Shown one piece after another: positions 59,462 to 64,000 of a stretch of 64,000 bases of DNA (position 1 is its first letter; every line of letters starts with the position of its first letter). The notes under the pieces were generated by a model. It saw nothing but the letters and a program-made list of their open reading frames with translations, made no database searches and was not told the DNA's origin. Source of the DNA: Pseudoduganella rivuli (GTDB lineage Bacteria > Pseudomonadota > Gammaproteobacteria > Burkholderiales > Burkholderiaceae_D). The stretch spans positions 163,158 to 227,157 of the forward strand of contig NZ_WKJJ01000016.1 of assembly GCF_009674485.1 (NCBI RefSeq), in the 5' to 3' direction. The position numbers and the translations under genes were made by a program.

Positions 59462-61531
59462 TCACAATATCAATTTCAGCAAAGCACCATCAGAAATGAT
59501 ATAGACGACGCCCTCGGCACCGGCCAGTCCCCAGATCCGCCCCAGGCTGTCCAAAGCAATGCCTTCGGAGCCCAGCTTGCCCGCCACGGTCGCCACCGCG
59601 CCGTCCCGCGCAATGCGGCGCACCGTATAACCGCCCTGTTCCGCCACATAGACATTGCCGGCGTGGTCCGTCGTGATATACCACGGTGAGCGCAGCGTGG
59701 CGCCGGCGCCATCGGTGTCGCCTGCAATCCCGGTACGTCCGGCAACCGTCGTTACCATGCCATCAACACCGATCTTGCGCACCGTGTGGTTGCCGGTGTC
59801 GGCCACATACAGGTTGCCTGCCCCATCCAGCGCTATCCCGCCCAGGCGGCCGAACGTGGCCGCCTCGCGCGGCCCGTCCCCATTGCCGAGCACACCCGGC
59901 ACCCCCGCAAACAATTCCGGTTCACGTTCTTCACGGATGACATAGATGGCGCCCTGTCCCACTGTTGTAGCATAAATGGTACCGTCCCGTGCCACGGCGA
60001 TGCCGCCATAATCCAGTCCGGCGGGAACGACCAGCACCCAGCCGTCCGGCGTGACTTTGTAGATGCCATGCTCCACCAGGTACGCATTGCCGGCCCCGTC
60101 CATGCCCATGGTGCGCGGCGACGGATTGCTGATGCTGCCGGCGCCATAGGCCCGCAGCGGCACCGTGACAAAGCGGCCCAGTGCATCGAGCCAGTGCAGC
60201 GCGGCATATCCCGCCACGTACAACTTGCCCGCCGGCCCGGCCGCCAGCGCGGCTGGCCCGAACGAAGGCAGCGCAATGCCATACTGCGACAGCGCGGGCG
60301 CCGCCAGCGGGCGGGGCGCCACCAGCGTCAAACCGCCGTCGCCGTGCAGCCGGTAAATCGCCGACAGCCCAGCGGAACGAACATGGTGTTCTTCATAATT
60401 GCGGTTGGCCATCAGTACGGCACCGTCGCGGTCCAGTGCCAGCGCGGTGTAGTTGTTGGCCAGGCTCACACGGTTGAACCGGGGCGGCGTGGTGACCACG
60501 CCCTCGGCGGAGATACGGCGCACCGTGTGGTAATCCACTACCGTCAGCGAGCCGTCCCGGTGGGTCACGATATCGCCCGGCCGCGCGAATTGCGCCTGTG
60601 CGCCGGCGCCGTCGATTTGGTCGCTGATGTCGGGATCCCACTGGTTGGTCTTGCCCGCCACGTGGCTTACCTGGCCATCGGTGCTAATTTTCAGCACCAT
60701 TTGCAAATTCGCGTTCGTGATATACAGGTTCCCGGACAAGTCTGCCGCAATGGCGCGGATACCGCTGAGTGGTTTTGCCACCAGGCTGCCGTCGACAGGA
60801 TTGTGCATTGGCGCGCCGACGGCCAGCGTAGCGATCATGCCGTCGGGCGCGACCTTGCGGATGGCGCCGCCCACCGCGTCCGCCACGTACAACACGCCAT
60901 CCGGTCCGATGGCAAACCGGGCAGGCTGTTGCAAGCGGCCCACGCCCGGCGCCCCGTCCATGGCGCCGGCTTCGCCAGCCTTGCCGGCCATGGTCGTGAC
61001 CATACCATCGGGTGCTATTCGCCGTATCGTGTGGTTGCCGGAATCGGCCACAAAAAGATTGCCGACGCTGTCGATCCGCAATCCCATAGGCGTATTGAAA
61101 CGGGCCTGCCCGCCTTCGCCATCGCGGCTGCCGGCCTCGCCCGCCTTGCCGGCGACGGTGCTCACCATGCCATTCGGCGTGATGCGGCGTATCGTATGGT
61201 TGCCGGTATCGGCCACAAAAATATTGCCATAGGCATCGCCGGCCACGCCGTCCGGATCGCGGAAATGTGCAGCGAGCATATAGCCATCGGTATTGCCGTC
61301 ACCGGATATGCTGCCGGCCATCAGGAAAACCTGTGCCGGTTGACCCGCCCCCGCTTTGGACGCGGCGGCAGTTGCTGCGCCGGGTACAGCGCCGCCCTGC
61401 GCCAGCGCGATACCCGGCGGCCCGCCCGCCCGGCCAGGCACTGAGTCGGCGTGTTGGCCGCAGCCCGTCAATGCCGCACCCAGCGCCAGCAGGCGCAACA
61501 ACGAAAACGTGCGCGAAGCAGCGACTGGCAT
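59462..61531 (-). CDS. NHL-repeat beta-propeller lipoprotein
   Basis: A 689-residue protein with lipobox LTGC near residue 24; ATG at 61531 follows GGAGA. The body is built of NHL repeats. The most regular have the form VADTGNHTIRRI, then P-x-GMVSTVAGKAGEAG, then an acidic DG loop and a GL(R/A)IDSVGNLFVAD strand; at least seven copies are visible, with degenerate ones in the middle. Such propellers are binding scaffolds on the outer membrane or in the periplasm; no catalytic residues are evident. It is divergent from the peptidase gene with 180 bp between starts. Confidence 0.85.
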   Translation of the reverse strand: MPVAASRTFSLLRLLALGAALTGCGQHADSVPGRAGGPPGIALAQGGAVPGAATAAASKAGAGQPAQVFLMAGSISGDGNTDGYMLAAHFRDPDGVAGDAYGNIFVADTGNHTIRRITPNGMVSTVAGKAGEAGSRDGEGGQARFNTPMGLRIDSVGNLFVADSGNHTIRRIAPDGMVTTMAGKAGEAGAMDGAPGVGRLQQPARFAIGPDGVLYVADAVGGAIRKVAPDGMIATLAVGAPMHNPVDGSLVAKPLSGIRAIAADLSGNLYITNANLQMVLKISTDGQVSHVAGKTNQWDPDISDQIDGAGAQAQFARPGDIVTHRDGSLTVVDYHTVRRISAEGVVTTPPRFNRVSLANNYTALALDRDGAVLMANRNYEEHHVRSAGLSAIYRLHGDGGLTLVAPRPLAAPALSQYGIALPSFGPAALAAGPAGKLYVAGYAALHWLDALGRFVTVPLRAYGAGSISNPSPRTMGMDGAGNAYLVEHGIYKVTPDGWVLVVPAGLDYGGIAVARDGTIYATTVGQGAIYVIREEREPELFAGVPGVLGNGDGPREAATFGRLGGIALDGAGNLYVADTGNHTVRKIGVDGMVTTVAGRTGIAGDTDGAGATLRSPWYITTDHAGNVYVAEQGGYTVRRIARDGAVATVAGKLGSEGIALDSLGRIWGLAGAEGVVYIISDGALLKLIL

Positions 61532-61711
61532 AAGGATTGTCTCCAAAGCAAGAATATGAAGCTCCCATCCTATGCGCGGCATCAAATAATTACAATTCAG
61601 TCAATTACTTGCAACATGCCACGTGTGGCTGCCCCGCTGTCTCCGCCGGTCACCACTATCCGGCCAGGCAAACCCGCCATCCGTGCCACAATAGTAAAAA
61701 CGGAGACGCTT

Positions 61712-63748
61712 ATGCATGTGACAGCGGAATACGACCCCTATCTGTGGCTGGAAGACGTGGCGGGCGATGCGCCGATGGACTGGGTGCGGCGCCAGGCGGA
61801 CGCCGCCATCGCGGAACTGCACCGCCACCCGCAATTCGACGCCATCCATGGCCGGCTGCGCACGCTGCTCAATTCGCAGGACCGCATCCCCTACGTCACC
61901 GTGCACGGCGACTGGTATTACAACTTCTGGCGCGATGCGGGCCACGTGCGCGGCATCTGGCGGCGCACCACGCCCCAGCAATACCGCCAGGTGGAACCCG
62001 AATGGGAAACCATGATCGACCTCGACGCGCTGGCGGCCGTGGAAGATGAAAACTGGGTCTGGAGCGGCGCGGTGTTCCTGCACCACGGCGACCGCTGCCT
62101 GGTGTCGCTGTCGCGCGGCGGCGGCGATGCCCACGTGTTGCGCGAATACGACCTCGACGCAAAAGCCTTTGTCTCGGGCGGCTTCATGCTGCCGGAAGCG
62201 AAGAGCCAGGCGGCCTGGCGCGACCGCGACAGTCTGTTTGTCGCCACCGATTGCGGCCCCGGCAGCCTGACACAGTCGGGCTATCCGCGCACCGTGCGCG
62301 AATGGCGCCGCGGCACGGCGCTGGCCGACGCCCCCATCCTGTACCAAGCCGACGTGGACGACCTGGGCGTGGGCGCCTGCATGGATTTCACGCCGGGGCA
62401 CCGGTTTGAATTCATCTGGCGCTCGATGACGTTTTATACCAACGAACTGTACCTGCGCGAAGGGAGCACACTGACGCGCGTGCCCAAGCCGGACGACGCC
62501 AACGCCTACACGGTGCGCGGCCAGCTGATCATCGAACTGCGCTCGGCTTGGCCTGTCGATGGCTTCGTGTATCCGCAAGGCGCGCTGCTGGCCACGGATT
62601 TCCGCGCTTTCCTGCGCGGCGAACGCAAGATGGCCGTGCTGTTCGAACCGTCGGCCACGTCGTCGCTGGACGGCGTCTGCGTGACCCGTTCCGCGCTGCT
62701 GCTCAATATCCTCGACAACGTCCACAGCCGCCTGCTGGAACTGACGCATACCGACCACGGATGGCGTGCGCGCGAAGTCGCCGTGCCGGCGCTGGGCTCG
62801 CTGGAAGCCACGCCGGTCGACGCCATCGACAGCGATGAATACTTCCTGACCCTGACGGACTTCCTGACGCCCACCACGCTGGCGCTGTGCCATGCGGGCA
62901 GCGACGAGCGCGTGACTCTGCGGGCCCTGCCCGCGTATTTCGATGCGCAGCCGTATGCGATACGGCAGTTCAGCGCCCGCTCGCGCGACGGCACGCAAGT
63001 GCCCTACTTTGCCGTGCTGCCGCGCACGGCGGCCGAACGGGGCCCGGAGCAACCGCTGCCGGCGCTGCTGTATGGTTATGGCGGCTTCGAGGTGCCGCTG
63101 AAGCCGTATTACAGCGGCGCGACCGGCGCCGGGTGGCTGGAACACGGCGGTATTTATTTGCTGGCCAATATCCGCGGCGGCGGAGAATTCGGCCCCCGCT
63201 GGCACCAGGCCGCGCTGAAGGAAAACCGGCAAAACGCGTTTGACGACTTCATTGCCGTGGCCGAAGACGCCATCGCGCGGGGATTCACCACGCCCGCGCA
63301 ACTGGGCATTATGGGCGGCAGCAATGGCGGCCTGCTGGTGGGCGCCGTCATGGCGCAGCGGCCGGAGCTGTTCAATGCCGTGGTGTGCCAGGTGCCGCTG
63401 CTGGACATGCGGCGCTACCACAAGCTGCTGGCGGGCGCGTCCTGGATGGGCGAATACGGCGATCCGGACGATCCGTTGCAGTGGGATTACATTGCCCGCT
63501 ATTCGCCCTACCACAACATCAGCGCACAACGCCGCTATCCCCGCGTGCTGCTGACCACGTCCACCCGCGACGACCGCGTCCACCCTGGCCATGCGCGCAA
63601 AATGGCAGCGCTGATGCAGGAACAGGGGCACGACGTGCTGTACTGGGAAAATACGGAAGGCGGCCATGCGGGCGCGGCCAACAATGACCAGCAGGCGCTG
63701 ATGTGGGCACTGACCTATGCATTTCTGCTGCAACAACTAAAGTGCTGA
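61712..63748 (+). CDS. S9 family prolyl oligopeptidase
   Basis: A 678-residue serine peptidase without a signal peptide. The N-terminal family block is YDPYLWLEDVAGDAPMDWVR, then a seven-bladed propeller (about 70-390). The alpha/beta-hydrolase domain follows, with the oxyanion region PALLYGYGGFEV, nucleophile Ser in GIMGGSNGGLLVGAVMAQRP, Asp in STRDDRVHPGHARKMAALMQ and His in EGGHAGA. It cleaves short peptides, probably after Pro or basic residues; specificity is not resolved. ATG at 61712 has CGGAGA 5 bp upstream; the open frame begins earlier but inside the divergent gene. Confidence 0.92.
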   Translation: MHVTAEYDPYLWLEDVAGDAPMDWVRRQADAAIAELHRHPQFDAIHGRLRTLLNSQDRIPYVTVHGDWYYNFWRDAGHVRGIWRRTTPQQYRQVEPEWETMIDLDALAAVEDENWVWSGAVFLHHGDRCLVSLSRGGGDAHVLREYDLDAKAFVSGGFMLPEAKSQAAWRDRDSLFVATDCGPGSLTQSGYPRTVREWRRGTALADAPILYQADVDDLGVGACMDFTPGHRFEFIWRSMTFYTNELYLREGSTLTRVPKPDDANAYTVRGQLIIELRSAWPVDGFVYPQGALLATDFRAFLRGERKMAVLFEPSATSSLDGVCVTRSALLLNILDNVHSRLLELTHTDHGWRAREVAVPALGSLEATPVDAIDSDEYFLTLTDFLTPTTLALCHAGSDERVTLRALPAYFDAQPYAIRQFSARSRDGTQVPYFAVLPRTAAERGPEQPLPALLYGYGGFEVPLKPYYSGATGAGWLEHGGIYLLANIRGGGEFGPRWHQAALKENRQNAFDDFIAVAEDAIARGFTTPAQLGIMGGSNGGLLVGAVMAQRPELFNAVVCQVPLLDMRRYHKLLAGASWMGEYGDPDDPLQWDYIARYSPYHNISAQRRYPRVLLTTSTRDDRVHPGHARKMAALMQEQGHDVLYWENTEGGHAGAANNDQQALMWALTYAFLLQQLKC

Positions 63749-63849
63749 TTGAAATGTTAAATTAAATGTTGAGTTTACAACTCTTTCTTGCAATAATGTC
63801 TGAAATGCCACGGACAAACGGCCGTGACATTTGATTACTCCCTCTTCCG

Positions 63850-63874
63850 GCCCGCTGATAGCGGGCTTTTTTTT
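63850..63874 (+). terminator. Rho-independent terminator after the S9 peptidase
   Basis: GCCCGCT (63850-63856), loop GAT, AGCGGGC (63860-63866), then eight T (63867-63874). It lies about 100 bp after the stop codon of the peptidase; nothing else coding is seen in between. Confidence 0.92.
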
Positions 63875-63916
63875 GGTTCTTCACGGATTGCCGGGATGAG
63901 CATGCCGTAAACGCAA

Positions 63917-63980
63917 GAGAGCAGTAAGGAAGAGTTATTGTGTTTGTGCGACCAAACCCAAAAACTAAACCACTGCTCTC
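63917..63980. repeat. Inverted repeat ending at an ATG at the window edge
   Basis: GAGAGCAGT (63917-63925) is the exact complement of ACTGCTCTC (63972-63980). An ATG (63981, reading MANHSL) follows immediately and runs off the window. This could be an operator or structured leader, or the terminal region of an insertion element. There is no clear ribosome-binding site. Confidence 0.4.
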
Positions 63981-64000
63981 ATGGCAAATCATAGTCTCAG

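Noticed and set aside
63762..63992. A 76-codon minus-strand frame at the right edge
   Set aside because: It runs through the terminator hairpin and has no coding character.
1..64000. tRNA or rRNA genes
   Set aside because: No cloverleaf, anticodon-arm or rRNA-like sequence was noticed; a covariance search was not possible here.

Overview
The window is high-GC chromosomal DNA whose gene families and densely packed flagellar operons fit a betaproteobacterium, most likely an Oxalobacteraceae member (Massilia/Duganella/Janthinobacterium type). That placement is an inference from gene content and base composition; no 16S rRNA gene or other phylogenetic marker is present.

Positions 1-1515 hold the end of a FliK/HpaP-like (type III secretion P-type) gene and a convergent phytase-like lipoprotein gene. 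Positions 1664-34634 are a nearly complete flagellar locus of about 33 kb. A leftward operon, fliM-fliN-fliP-fliQ-fliR-flhB-flhA, encodes part of the switch and the export gate. It is divergent, across a 509-bp control region, from a rightward run: fliEFGHIJ, fliDSTK, fliL, fliA, motAB, flgMN and a separate peptidoglycan glucosaminidase. flgA then reads leftward, and flgBCDEFGHI, a rod-only flgJ, flgKL and an extra hook-associated gene (lafW-like) read rightward to a strong terminator and a REPIN. The order fliD-S-T-K-L-fliA-motAB together with fliMNPQR-flhBA is that of lateral/Flag-2 flagellar loci. No flagellin gene, LafK-type sigma-54 regulator or chemotaxis gene is present here. FliM lacks the CheY-binding N-terminus, FliK is enlarged by a huge Thr/Ala/Pro-rich region, and FlgJ is split into two genes.

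Positions 34860-45770 are ordinary chromosomal genes: a PAS-GGDEF-EAL c-di-GMP enzyme, a cystine-like ABC binding protein and permease without an ATPase, a MepK-type endopeptidase, a catalytically degenerate EAL protein divergent from a YafJ-type glutamine amidotransferase across a large inverted repeat, a 2OG-Fe(II) oxygenase-like protein, a GNAT acetyltransferase, an orphan sulfate-binding protein and PbpG.

Positions 45775-46809 are a small atypical island. A 158-residue protein with a RAMA-like region is followed by about 560 bp holding four 34-nt repeats in alternating orientation. One copy covers the ribosome-binding site and start codon of the gene; a gene remnant may lie between the pairs. 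The island abuts recD of a complete recC-recB-recD operon. After it come a CHASE/PAS hybrid histidine kinase, an NHL-repeat lipoprotein divergent from an S9 prolyl oligopeptidase, and a terminator. The last 90 bp carry an inverted repeat ending exactly at an ATG, possibly the edge of another element.
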